A DNA stretch of 64,000 nucleotides from positions 5,001,001-5,065,000 of the forward strand of contig NZ_CP116346.1 in assembly GCF_030254645.1 (NCBI RefSeq), written 5' to 3'. Source of the stretch: Paucibacter sediminis (lineage in GTDB: Bacteria; Pseudomonadota; Gammaproteobacteria; Burkholderiales; Burkholderiaceae_C). The notes beneath the pieces were generated by a model. That model was not told where the DNA came from, made no database searches, and saw only the letters and a program-made list of their open reading frames with translations. Positions within the stretch are counted from its first letter, which is position 1. Each line of letters opens with the position of its first letter. Shown in pieces: positions 36,910-46,871 of this stretch. Position numbers and translations under genes: made by a program.

Positions 36910-37584
36910 ATGAAGTTGCTGCTGATCGAAGACAACCCGAGCATGCTGACCACCTTGCAGCGCTCCTTCGAGCGGCGCGGCATGCTGGTGCAGACCTGCA
37001 CCGACGGCGAGCGCGCGCTGGCGCGCTGGCAGGCGGCCCTGCCCGACGTGGTGCTGCTGGACCTCAGCCTGCCCGGCCGCGATGGCCTGGACGTGCTGGC
37101 CGCCGCACGCGCCGAGGGCCTGCGCACGCCGGTGCTGGTGATCACCGCGCGCGCCACCGTGGGCGACCGCATCCTGGGCCTCAATACCGGCGCCGATGAC
37201 TACCTGACCAAGCCCTTCGACCTCGACGAGCTGGAGGCGAGAGTGCGCGCCCTGGCGCGGCGCGGCGCGGCCGCCGGCAGCGAGCGCGACACCGAGGGCT
37301 TTTGCGGCCTGCGCGTCGATGCCGAGAGCGGCGCCGTCTACCACCAGGGCCGGGCGCTGGAGCTGCCGCCGCGCGAGCACGCGCTGCTGCGCGCCGTGCT
37401 GGCGCGCCCCGGCCAGGCCGTCACCAAGGAGCGCCTGTCGGAGCTGGTGTTTCCGGACGAGTCCAGCGTGCAGCCCGATGCCATCGAGGTGGTGGCCTAT
37501 CGGCTGCGCAAGCGCCTGGCCGGCACCGCCGCGCGCCTGGTGACCCTGCGCGGCCTGGGCTATCTGCTCAAGGCCGAATCATGA
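36910..37584 (+). CDS. tctD: Response regulator TctD (OmpR/PhoB family)
   Basis: 224-residue transcription regulator. The receiver domain has Glu7-Asp8, phospho-acceptor Asp51 (VVLLDLSLPGRDGL), Thr79 and Lys101 (YLTKPFDLDELEARVRAL). The C-terminal winged-helix domain ends VVAYRLRKRLAGTAARLVTL-type, typical of OmpR/PhoB. It is 137 bases from and divergent to the porin-tctCBA operon, which it probably controls. The stop overlaps the tctE start (ATGA). Confidence 0.92.
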   Translation: MKLLLIEDNPSMLTTLQRSFERRGMLVQTCTDGERALARWQAALPDVVLLDLSLPGRDGLDVLAAARAEGLRTPVLVITARATVGDRILGLNTGADDYLTKPFDLDELEARVRALARRGAAAGSERDTEGFCGLRVDAESGAVYHQGRALELPPREHALLRAVLARPGQAVTKERLSELVFPDESSVQPDAIEVVAYRLRKRLAGTAARLVTLRGLGYLLKAES

Positions 37585-39011
37585 GGCTGGCGGCGCGGCT
37601 GCAGCGCCTGTCCATGCGCAGCCGCCTGCTGCTGGGCATCCTGATCCCGGTGGGCCTGCTGGTGATGGTGAACGCCGCCAGCCTGTACCAGCAGGCCCTC
37701 GACGCCGCCGACACCGCCTACGACCGCACCCTGCTGGCCTCGGCCAAGGCGATCGCCGAACTGCTGGAGGTCAAGGGCACGGTGGAGGCGCCGCGCCTGC
37801 AGGCCAACCTGCCCTACTCGGCGCTGGAGGCCTTCGAGGCCGACAACCGCAGCCGCATGTTCTTCAAGATCAGCGGCTTCCAGGGCGAGATGGTGGGTGG
37901 CTTTGCCGACCTGCCCGGCTGGCACGGCACCCTGCCCCTGCGCGGCAACTACGCCGCGCTGGTGGACTTCTACGACGACGTCTACCAGGGCCAGGCGGTG
38001 CGCGTGGCGGTGCTGCTGCAGCCGGTGGCCGGACTGACCGGCCAAGGCCTGGCCACCATCCAGGTGGCCGAGACCCTGGAGCTGCGCGAGGCCCTGGCGC
38101 GCCAGCTGCTGCTGGACACCTTGTGGCGCCAGGCGGCCCTGCTGGCGGTGATTGCCGCGGTGGTGTGGTGGGTGGTGGCGGCGGCGACGCGGCCGGTGCG
38201 CAAGCTCAGCGACGCCATCCTGGCGCGCGACGCCCAGGACCTCTCGCCCATCGAGCTGCCCCAGGCGCCGCGCGAGCTGATGCCGCTGATTGCCGCCACC
38301 AACGACGCGCTGGGTCGCCAAGCCCTGCTGCTGGCGCACCAGAAGCGCTTTGTGCGCGACGCCTCGCACCAGCTGCGCACGCCGCTGGCGGTGCTGAAGG
38401 CGCAGGTGCAGTCGGCGCAGCGCGGCGACGTGGCGGCCGCGCAAGCGCTGCGCGAGATCGAGCAGACGGTGGACGGCGCCACCCGGCTGGCCAACCAGAT
38501 GCTGGCCCTGGCCAAGGTGGAGCAGCTGCGCCAGTCGGCCGAGCCCCTGCCCGTGCAGGACTGGGCCGAGCTGATACGCGCGGTGGCGCTGGATCTGGCA
38601 CCGCTGATCGCCGAGCAGCAGCTGGACTTCGAGATCGCCACCGACCCCGCCGCCGTGGCCGGCCACGAATGGGCCTTGCGCGAGCTGACGCGCAATCTGC
38701 TGCACAACGCCATCAGCTACACGCCGGTGGCGGGGCGCCTGGGCATCACGCTGCGCTGCGAGCAGGGGCGGGCCGAACTGCTCGTCGCCGACAGCGGGCC
38801 GGGGCTGTCGCCGGCCCAGCAAGCCCAGCTCTTCCTGCCCTTCGCCGCCGGCCAGCCGGGTCGCGGCACCGGCCTGGGCCTGGCGATCTGCCAGGAGATC
38901 GTGCGCTCGCTGGGCGGGCAGATCCGGCTTGAGAACCGCGTTGAGAATCACCTGAAGGACGGGCAGATCACCGGCATGGATGCGCGCGTGAGCCTGCCCC
39001 TGGCCGGCTGA
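37581..39011 (+). CDS. tctE: Sensor histidine kinase TctE
   Basis: 476-residue membrane kinase. Two transmembrane helices (LLLGILIPVGLLVMVNAAS and ALLAVIAAVVWWVVAAAT) flank a periplasmic sensor of about 150 residues. Then come a HAMP-like segment, the H-box with His263 (RFVRDASHQLRTPLAVLK), the N-box NLLHNAISYTPVAG, and the G-boxes VADSGPGLSPAQ and GRGTGLGLAICQEIV. The PDUF-type N-terminal region and link to tctD fit TctE, the carboxylate sensor of Salmonella. Start overlaps the tctD stop. Confidence 0.92.
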   Translation: MRLAARLQRLSMRSRLLLGILIPVGLLVMVNAASLYQQALDAADTAYDRTLLASAKAIAELLEVKGTVEAPRLQANLPYSALEAFEADNRSRMFFKISGFQGEMVGGFADLPGWHGTLPLRGNYAALVDFYDDVYQGQAVRVAVLLQPVAGLTGQGLATIQVAETLELREALARQLLLDTLWRQAALLAVIAAVVWWVVAAATRPVRKLSDAILARDAQDLSPIELPQAPRELMPLIAATNDALGRQALLLAHQKRFVRDASHQLRTPLAVLKAQVQSAQRGDVAAAQALREIEQTVDGATRLANQMLALAKVEQLRQSAEPLPVQDWAELIRAVALDLAPLIAEQQLDFEIATDPAAVAGHEWALRELTRNLLHNAISYTPVAGRLGITLRCEQGRAELLVADSGPGLSPAQQAQLFLPFAAGQPGRGTGLGLAICQEIVRSLGGQIRLENRVENHLKDGQITGMDARVSLPLAG

Positions 39012-39037
39012 GGGCCTCCATCGGCGACAATCGCGCC

Positions 39038-39451
39038 ATGAAGAAAGATGCTGCAGCGAGCGGCCTGCGCCTGGACAAATGGCTCTGGGCCGCGCGCTTC
39101 TACAAGACCCGCGCCCTCGCGGTGGAGGAAATCGTGAAAGGCCGGGTCACCGTCAACGGCCAGTCCGCGAAGGCCTCGCGCGAGGTCCGGCTGGGCGACC
39201 GCATCCACCTGCGCCAGGGCGTCATCGAGCGCGAGCTGCTGGTGCGCGGCCTCAGCCACATCCGCGGCCCGGCGCCACAGGCCCAGGCCCTCTATGAAGA
39301 AACGCCGGACAGCATCGACGCGCGCGAGCGCGCCGCCGAGGCGCGCCGCCTGGCACCCGAGCCGGCCGCCAGCATCGTGCAGGGCCGCCCTACCAAGCAG
39401 GACCGGCGCGCCCTGGCGGACTGGGACCGCTGGTCGGCCCAGATCGATTGA
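39038..39451 (+). CDS. hslR: RNA-binding S4 domain heat-shock protein Hsp15
   Basis: 137-residue protein (E. coli Hsp15 is 133) that binds free 50S subunits carrying nascent chains and aids recycling. The S4 domain is at the N-terminus: LRLDKWLWAARFYKTRALAV, VKGRVTVNGQSAKASREVRL and GDRIHLRQG. The basic C-terminal tail ends GRPTKQDRRALADWDRWSAQ, typical of the family. It lies between tctE and the heat-shock cluster grpE-dnaK-dnaJ. Confidence 0.92.
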   Translation: MKKDAAASGLRLDKWLWAARFYKTRALAVEEIVKGRVTVNGQSAKASREVRLGDRIHLRQGVIERELLVRGLSHIRGPAPQAQALYEETPDSIDARERAAEARRLAPEPAASIVQGRPTKQDRRALADWDRWSAQID

Positions 39452-39489
39452 TCAGGGTTAGTACCCGGCGATTTCCCGAAAATCCCCCT

Positions 39490-39517
39490 CTTGAAAGCCC
39501 GGGCTCTCGCCCCATAT
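39490..39517 (+). promoter_or_regulatory. Sigma-32 heat-shock promoter of grpE-dnaK-dnaJ
   Basis: CTTGAAA (39490-39496) and CCCCATAT (39510-39517) are separated by 13 bases, a near-perfect match to the sigma-32 consensus (CTTGAAA, N13-14, CCCCATNT). It lies 59 bases before grpE. Confidence 0.92.
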
Positions 39518-39576
39518 GGGCGCGGTTACCCCGAAAGCCTTAATCGCGCGGGGGCCCAGCCAGCATCACACAGACC

Positions 39577-40125
39577 ATGACGATCGAGCCATCCATGTCC
39601 CAGGAACCCAACGCCGCAAGCACCGCCGAGGCGGCCCAGACCGAAGGCAGCGCCACCGCCGCCGAGCCCAGCATCGAGGCCAAGCTGGCCGAAGCCGAGG
39701 CCCGTCTGGCCGAGATGTCCGACGCCTATCTGCGCGCCAAGGCCGAGACCGAGAACATCCGCCGCCGCTCCGAGGACGAAATGTCCAAGGCCCGCAAGTA
39801 CGCGGTGGAGGCCTTTGCCGAAGCCATGCTGCCGGTGATGGACAGCATGGAAGCGGCCATCGCGACGCCCGACGCCAAGGTCGAAACGGTGCTGGAGGGC
39901 GTGCACGCCACCAAGCGCCAGCTGGCCGCCGCACTGGAGCGCAACAAGGTGCTGGAGATCAACCCCGGCGCCGGCGTGAAGTTCGATCCGCACCAGCACC
40001 AGGCGATCTCGATGGTGCCCGCCGAGCAGGAAGCCAACACCGTGGTGGCGGTGCTGCAGAAGGGCTATCTGATCGCCGACCGGGTGCTGCGCCCGGCCCT
40101 CGTGACGGTCTCGGCACCCAAGTAA
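39577..40125 (+). CDS. grpE: Nucleotide exchange factor GrpE
   Basis: Releases ADP from DnaK. The 182-residue protein has an acidic, Ala-rich disordered N-terminus, a long coiled coil ([40 protein letters not shown]) and the beta-wing domain with [13 protein letters not shown], the conserved PxxHxA-type motif, ending [17 protein letters not shown]. An alternative ATG at 39595 would shorten it by six residues; neither has a strong ribosome site. A sigma-32 promoter precedes it and dnaK follows. Confidence 0.96.
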   Translation: MTIEPSMSQEPNAASTAEAAQTEGSATAAEPSIEAKLAEAEARLAEMSDAYLRAKAETENIRRRSEDEMSKARKYAVEAFAEAMLPVMDSMEAAIATPDAKVETVLEGVHATKRQLAAALERNKVLEINPGAGVKFDPHQHQAISMVPAEQEANTVVAVLQKGYLIADRVLRPALVTVSAPK

Positions 40126-40142
40126 TTCACAGGCCGCTGCCC

Positions 40143-40170
40143 CTTGAAAAGCAGCGACTTATCCACAATT
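40143..40170 (+). promoter_or_regulatory. Candidate second sigma-32 promoter overlapping a perfect DnaA box, before dnaK
   Basis: CTTGAAA (40143-40149) is a perfect sigma-32 -35; 13 bases on, CCACAATT (40163-40170) matches five of eight -10 positions. TTATCCACA (40159-40167), a perfect DnaA box, overlaps that -10. The site sits in the 79-base grpE-dnaK gap. Promoter activity is inferred; the DnaA box is an exact consensus match. Confidence 0.5.
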
Positions 40171-40204
40171 CAGAACCATCGCACCACATTCAGGAGTTAT
40201 AAAA

Positions 40205-42166
<1,962 letters not shown>

Positions 42167-42206
42167 GACGCGTGCGCGCCGGCCTGCGGGTCGCTTGCAC
42201 CAAGCC

Positions 42207-42247
42207 GCCGCGCAAGCCCGAAAGGCTTGACGCGGCGCACCTTTTTT
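42207..42247 (+). terminator. Terminator-like hairpin between dnaK and dnaJ
   Basis: GCCGCGCAAGCC pairs with GGCTTG-(A)-CGCGGC around a CGAAA loop: 12 base pairs with one bulged A. GCAC and a run of six T follow (42242-42247), 22 bases before the dnaJ ATG. Partial termination would lower dnaJ relative to dnaK. Confidence 0.75.
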
Positions 42248-42268
42248 CTACGCCCCGGATGCTCCCCC

Positions 42269-43414
42269 ATGGCAAAGCGTGACTATTACGAGATCCTCGG
42301 CCTGGCCAAGAACGCCAGCGAGGAAGAGATCAAGAAGGCCTATCGCAAGCTGGCCATGAAGTTCCACCCCGACCGCAATCAGGGTGACGGGGCCAAGAAG
42401 GCCGAAGAGCAGTTCAAGGAGGCCAAGGAGGCCTACGAGATGCTCTCGGATGCGCAAAAGCGCGCCGCCTACGACCAGTACGGCCATGCCGGCGTGGACC
42501 CCAATATGGGCGGCCGCGGCGGCCCGGGGGCCGAGGGCTTTGGCGGCTTCGCCGAGGCCTTTGGCGACATCTTCGGCGACATCTTCGGTGGCGCCGGCGG
42601 TGCCGGCCGGCGTGGTGGGGGCCAGCAGGTCTACCGCGGCAGCGATCTCAGCTACGCGATGGAGATCACGCTGGAAGAGGCCGCACGCGGCAAGGAAACG
42701 CAGATCCGCATCCCCTCCTGGGAAAGCTGCGAGACCTGCAGCGGCACCGGGGCAAAACCTGGCACCAGCGCCAAGAGCTGCGGCTCCTGCAACGGCAGCG
42801 GCACGGTGCATATGCGCCAGGGCTTCTTCTCGATCCAGCAGACCTGCCCGCATTGCCACGGCAGCGGCAAGATCATCCCCGACCCCTGCACCGTCTGCAG
42901 CGGCCAGGGCAAGCTCAAGAAGAGCAAGACCCTGGAGGTCAAGATCCCGGCCGGCATCAACGAGGGCATGCGCATCCGCTCGGCCGGCAATGGCGAGCCG
43001 GGCGTGAACGGCGGCCCGGCCGGCGACCTCTATATCGAGATCCGCATCAAGCAGCATGAGCTGTTCGAGCGCGATGGCGACGACCTGCACTGCACCATGC
43101 CGGTGGCCATGACCACCGCCGCGCTGGGCGGCAGCATCGAGGTGCCAACCCTGGGCGGCAAGGCCGAGATCGATCTGCCCGAAGGCACCCAGCATGGCAA
43201 GACCTTCCGCCTGCGCGGCAAGGGCATCAAGGGCGTGCGTTCCAGCTATCCGGGTGATCTGTACTGCCACATCAGCGTGGAGACGCCGGTCAAGCTCACC
43301 GAGCACCAGCGCAAGCTGCTCAAGGAGCTGGACAAGAGCTTCAAGGACGGCGGCGAGCGCCACTCGCCCAATGCCAAGAGCTGGACCGACCGCGTCAAGG
43401 ACCTGTTCAAGTAG
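42269..43414 (+). CDS. dnaJ: Co-chaperone DnaJ (Hsp40)
   Basis: Stimulates DnaK ATPase and delivers substrates. The 381-residue protein has the J domain ([23 protein letters not shown] in MKFHPDRNQ), a Gly/Phe-rich linker ([20 protein letters not shown]), four zinc-finger repeats ([32 protein letters not shown]) and the C-terminal substrate domain. Start MAKRDYYE is canonical; an ATG at 42227 lies inside the upstream hairpin and is rejected. Third gene of the heat-shock cluster. Confidence 0.98.
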   Translation: MAKRDYYEILGLAKNASEEEIKKAYRKLAMKFHPDRNQGDGAKKAEEQFKEAKEAYEMLSDAQKRAAYDQYGHAGVDPNMGGRGGPGAEGFGGFAEAFGDIFGDIFGGAGGAGRRGGGQQVYRGSDLSYAMEITLEEAARGKETQIRIPSWESCETCSGTGAKPGTSAKSCGSCNGSGTVHMRQGFFSIQQTCPHCHGSGKIIPDPCTVCSGQGKLKKSKTLEVKIPAGINEGMRIRSAGNGEPGVNGGPAGDLYIEIRIKQHELFERDGDDLHCTMPVAMTTAALGGSIEVPTLGGKAEIDLPEGTQHGKTFRLRGKGIKGVRSSYPGDLYCHISVETPVKLTEHQRKLLKELDKSFKDGGERHSPNAKSWTDRVKDLFK

Positions 43415-43438
43415 ACCGAGGCCGCCAAGTGGGCGTGC

Positions 43439-43475
43439 GCGCGACTTGCGTCACGGCGTGGCGCTCAAGTCGCGC
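43439..43475. other. Strong hairpin after dnaJ without a T-run
   Basis: GCGCGACTTG (43439-43448) and CAAGTCGCGC (43466-43475) are a perfect 10-base inverted repeat; the loop adds CGTCAC/GTGGCG around GGC, giving about 16 pairs with a two-base bulge. No U-tract follows. It may protect the 3' end of the dnaJ message, be a factor-dependent terminator, or be a protein-binding palindrome before the next gene. Confidence 0.7.
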
Positions 43476-43542
43476 ATGATCCGGCCGAAGAGACCGGGGT
43501 GAGCAAGCCCGTCTCCATACGCAGCGCTGCGCCTGCCCGGCC

Positions 43543-45168
43543 ATGCAGCTGATCGACAGCAGCATCCAGGACGCCAGCGCCCTGGTCATCGACAGCAATG
43601 CCACCTCGCGCAGCCTGATGGCGGCGCAGCTGCGCGAGCTGGGCGTGGGCATGGTGCGTCAGGCCACCCGCATCAGCGATGCACGCGTGATCCTGGAGCA
43701 CAAGGCCTACGACATCGTGCTGTGCGACTACCACTTCGACGGCAGCGAGATGTCCGGCCAGGACCTGCTGGACGAATTGCGCCGCGAGCAGCTGCTGCCC
43801 CACTCCACCGTCTTCATCATGGTCACCGGCGAGGCCTCCTACGCCAAGGTGGCCGAGGCCGCCGAGGCCGCGCTCGACGCCTACCTGATCAAGCCCTACA
43901 CCAGCGCCTCGCTGGCCGAACGCCTCACCCACGCCAGGCACCGCAAGCGCGTGCTGAAGGACATCTTCGAGGCGCTGGAGGCACAGAACTACGAGGCCGC
44001 GGCCGCGCATTGCCTGCGGCGCTTCCAGGCCCGCGAGCAGTTCTGGCTCTACGCCGCCCGCATCGGTGCCGAGCTGCTGCTGCGCCTGGAGCGGCATGAC
44101 GATGCCCGCAAGCTCTACGACGCCATCATCGAGGCCCGCACCGTGCCCTGGGCTCGCCTGGGCGTGGCGCGCAGCGAGCTGGCCTCCGGCAACCCAGCGG
44201 CCGCGCGCCGCACGCTGGAGACCCTGATCGGCGAGCTGCCCGGCCATGCCGACTCCTACGACGTGATGGGCCGGGTGCAGATGGAACAGGGCGAGATTGC
44301 GCAGGCCATGGCCACCTACCGCACCGCCGCCAACCTGACGCCGGGCTGCCTGCTGCGCCAGCAGCGCGCCGGCACGCTGGCCTTTTATGTGGGCCAGCGC
44401 GACGAGGCGCTCAAGCAGCTGGAGCGCACCATTGCCACCGGCCTGCGCTCCAAGCTCTTCGACATGCTGACCCTGGTGCTGGTGGCGCTGATGCGCTTTG
44501 ACAGCAAGGACACGCGCGGCCTCAAGCAGATGCACGAGGCCATGCAGCGCGAGCTGGAGCGCGCCCCCAAGTCGACCCGCCTACAGCGCTTCGCCACCGT
44601 CGTCAACGGCCTGCGCCTGCTGCAGGAGCGCCGCGTGGCCGACGCCCTGCAGGTCGCCCGCGATTTCAGTCTGGAGCTGAACCGCGAGAACTTCGACCTG
44701 GAGGCGGCCAGCCTGCTGGTGGCGCTGTGGATGCGTTTTGCCGGCCAGGAGATCCAGCTGGAGGAAATGACCGCCCTGCTGACCCGCATCGGCCTGCGCT
44801 ACTGCACCACCAAGTCGGCCACCGAGGTGCTGATCGCGATGGCCGAGAACAACGAGATGGCCGTGCAGGAGCTGCGCGATTGCCATGCGCGCATCTTCGC
44901 TATCGCCGAGACGGCGATGCGCCACTCCATGCGCGGCACCGCCAAGGTGGGCGTGGAGCTGCTGATACAGCAGGGCGCGGAGACGCGCAACGCCAAGCTC
45001 ATCGACATGGCCAACCTGGTGCTCAAGCGCCACGAGGAGAAGATCGACAACGCGGCCGAGCTGCGCGAGCAGATCGGCGAGCTGCACCGCCGCTTCGTCC
45101 AGCCCCTGGGCGGCGGCGCGGGTGTACGGCAGGCGCGCAGCGCGGGCGGGCTGGCATTGCGCGGCTGA
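43543..45168 (+). CDS. Response-regulator receiver - TPR repeat protein
   Basis: 541-residue soluble protein. The N-terminal ~125 residues are a receiver domain with phospho-acceptor Asp62 (DIVLCDYHFDG), Thr95 and Lys117 (YLIKPYTSA); the usual acidic pair is only Asp17 followed by Ser18. The remainder is alpha-helical with TPR-like repeats (AARIGAELLLRLERHDDARK; GRVQMEQGEIAQAMATYRTA; GTLAFYVGQRDEALKQLERT), then a helical C-terminal region ending Gly-rich. No DNA-binding or enzymatic output domain is visible, so it probably signals through protein contacts. No cognate kinase is adjacent. eptA-like gene follows by 36 bases. Confidence 0.82.
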   Translation: MQLIDSSIQDASALVIDSNATSRSLMAAQLRELGVGMVRQATRISDARVILEHKAYDIVLCDYHFDGSEMSGQDLLDELRREQLLPHSTVFIMVTGEASYAKVAEAAEAALDAYLIKPYTSASLAERLTHARHRKRVLKDIFEALEAQNYEAAAAHCLRRFQAREQFWLYAARIGAELLLRLERHDDARKLYDAIIEARTVPWARLGVARSELASGNPAAARRTLETLIGELPGHADSYDVMGRVQMEQGEIAQAMATYRTAANLTPGCLLRQQRAGTLAFYVGQRDEALKQLERTIATGLRSKLFDMLTLVLVALMRFDSKDTRGLKQMHEAMQRELERAPKSTRLQRFATVVNGLRLLQERRVADALQVARDFSLELNRENFDLEAASLLVALWMRFAGQEIQLEEMTALLTRIGLRYCTTKSATEVLIAMAENNEMAVQELRDCHARIFAIAETAMRHSMRGTAKVGVELLIQQGAETRNAKLIDMANLVLKRHEEKIDNAAELREQIGELHRRFVQPLGGGAGVRQARSAGGLALRG

Positions 45169-45204
45169 GCCACAATCCGGGGCTTTGCTCCCACGCCCCA
45201 CCCC

Positions 45205-46869
45205 ATGCGCCTGCCCGGCTTTCTGCGCCCCCGCCTGAATTCACCCCTCAGCCTGACCTGGCTGGCCGCCCTGTGGATGGGCCTGCTGTGCAATTGGCCG
45301 CTGTGGCAGCGCATGCTGGACCTGCCCGAGCTGGGCGACGCCGCCGGCCGCCTGTTCGTGCTGGTGTTCGCCGGCATGGTGGTGAGCCTCACCGCCGGCC
45401 TGCTGAGCCTGCTGTGCTGGCGCGGGCTGATCAAGCCGGTGCTGGCGCTGTGCCTGCTCACCGCGGCCGCGCTGACCCATTTCATGAGCAGCTACGGCAT
45501 CGTGGTGGACCCCACCATGATCGTCAACGTGCTGCACACCGATGCGCGCGAGACGCGCGATCTGCTGAGTCTGCGCCTGTTCCTCACGCTAGCATTGCTG
45601 GGCGGCCTGCCCAGCTGGTGGCTGTGGCGTCGCCCGCTGGCGCACCGCAAGCTGCTGCCCAGCCTGGGCCTGAATCTAATGAGCTTTGTGCTGGGCATGG
45701 CGCTGGCGGTGGCCCTGGCCATGAGCAGCTTTGCCGAGCTGGCCTCGACGATGCGCAACTACAAGGAGTTGCGCTACATGATCAACCCGATGACGGCCTT
45801 CTGGTCGCTCGGCACGGTGGCCGTCGAATCGCAGCAGGCGCCGCATGGCCCCGCGCAGGTGCTGGGCGCGGATGCGCGGCTGACGCCGCGCGCCGCCGGC
45901 AGCAAGCCGCCGCTGTTCATGCTGGTGGTGGGCGAGACCGCGCGCGCCGCCAACTTTTCGCTGAACGGCTATGCCCGCAACACCAACCCCGAGCTGGCCA
46001 AGCTCGAGGTGCTGAGCTTCCGCGCCGTGAGCGCCTGCGGCACCAGCACCGCCGCCTCCCTGCCCTGCATGTTCTCGCCGCTGGGCCGCGAGGCCTTCGG
46101 CAGTCAGAAGGGTGCACAGGAAAACTTGCTGGACGTGCTGCAGCGTGCCGGCCTCGCGGTGCTGTGGCTGGACAACCAGTCGGGCTGCAAGGGCCTGTGC
46201 GAGCGTATCCCCAACAGCATGGCCGGCACCCCGGCCGCCGGCGCCGCGCCGCTGCCCGACGGGCTGTGCGATGGCGAGGAATGCGTGGACGCCGCCCTGC
46301 TGCATGGCCTGGATCAGCGCATCGCCGCGCTCGACCCGGCGCGCGTGGCGCGCGGCGTGGTGCTGGTGCTGCACCAGATGGGCAGCCACGGGCCGGCCTA
46401 TTTCAAGCGCTCGCCGGCCGCGGCCAAGCCCTTCCAGCCCGAATGCCGCAGCAATGCCCTGCAGCAATGCCCGCGCGAGCAGGTGCTGAACGCCTACGAC
46501 AACACCATCGCCTACACCGACCATGTGCTGGCCGGCCTGATTGCCTGGCTCAAGACCCAGCAGGCGCGCTTTGACACCAGCCTGCTCTATGTCTCCGACC
46601 ATGGCGAGTCGCTGGGCGAGAACAAGCTCTACCTGCACGGCATGCCCTATGCCGTGGCGCCGCAGGAGCAGAAGCAGGTGCCGCTGATCCTGTGGTTGCC
46701 CGAGCCCAGCGCGCAGGCGGCCGGCGTGTCGCGCGCATGCCTGGCCCAGCACCTGGACCAACCGCTCTCGCACGACCACCTCTTCCACACCACCCTGGGC
46801 CTGATGGGCGTGCAGACCCAGGTGCGGCGCAGCGACTGGGATCTGCTGGCGCCCTGCCGCCAGCCCTGA
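45205..46869 (+). CDS. Phosphoethanolamine transferase (EptA family)
   Basis: Inner-membrane enzyme that moves phosphoethanolamine onto lipid A or another envelope acceptor. The 554-residue protein has five N-terminal helices and a periplasmic sulfatase-fold domain: metal ligand Glu in VVGETARAANFSLNGY, nucleophile Thr280 in ACGTSTAASLPCMFS, conserved HQMGSHGPAYFKR and the SDHGESLGENKLYLHGMPY metal site. Cysteine pairs typical of EptA are present (e.g. SGCKGLC, DGEEC). In other bacteria this modification reduces sensitivity to cationic peptides; whether lipid A is the acceptor here is not shown. Confidence 0.92.
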   Translation: MRLPGFLRPRLNSPLSLTWLAALWMGLLCNWPLWQRMLDLPELGDAAGRLFVLVFAGMVVSLTAGLLSLLCWRGLIKPVLALCLLTAAALTHFMSSYGIVVDPTMIVNVLHTDARETRDLLSLRLFLTLALLGGLPSWWLWRRPLAHRKLLPSLGLNLMSFVLGMALAVALAMSSFAELASTMRNYKELRYMINPMTAFWSLGTVAVESQQAPHGPAQVLGADARLTPRAAGSKPPLFMLVVGETARAANFSLNGYARNTNPELAKLEVLSFRAVSACGTSTAASLPCMFSPLGREAFGSQKGAQENLLDVLQRAGLAVLWLDNQSGCKGLCERIPNSMAGTPAAGAAPLPDGLCDGEECVDAALLHGLDQRIAALDPARVARGVVLVLHQMGSHGPAYFKRSPAAAKPFQPECRSNALQQCPREQVLNAYDNTIAYTDHVLAGLIAWLKTQQARFDTSLLYVSDHGESLGENKLYLHGMPYAVAPQEQKQVPLILWLPEPSAQAAGVSRACLAQHLDQPLSHDHLFHTTLGLMGVQTQVRRSDWDLLAPCRQP

Positions 46870-46871
46870 TT

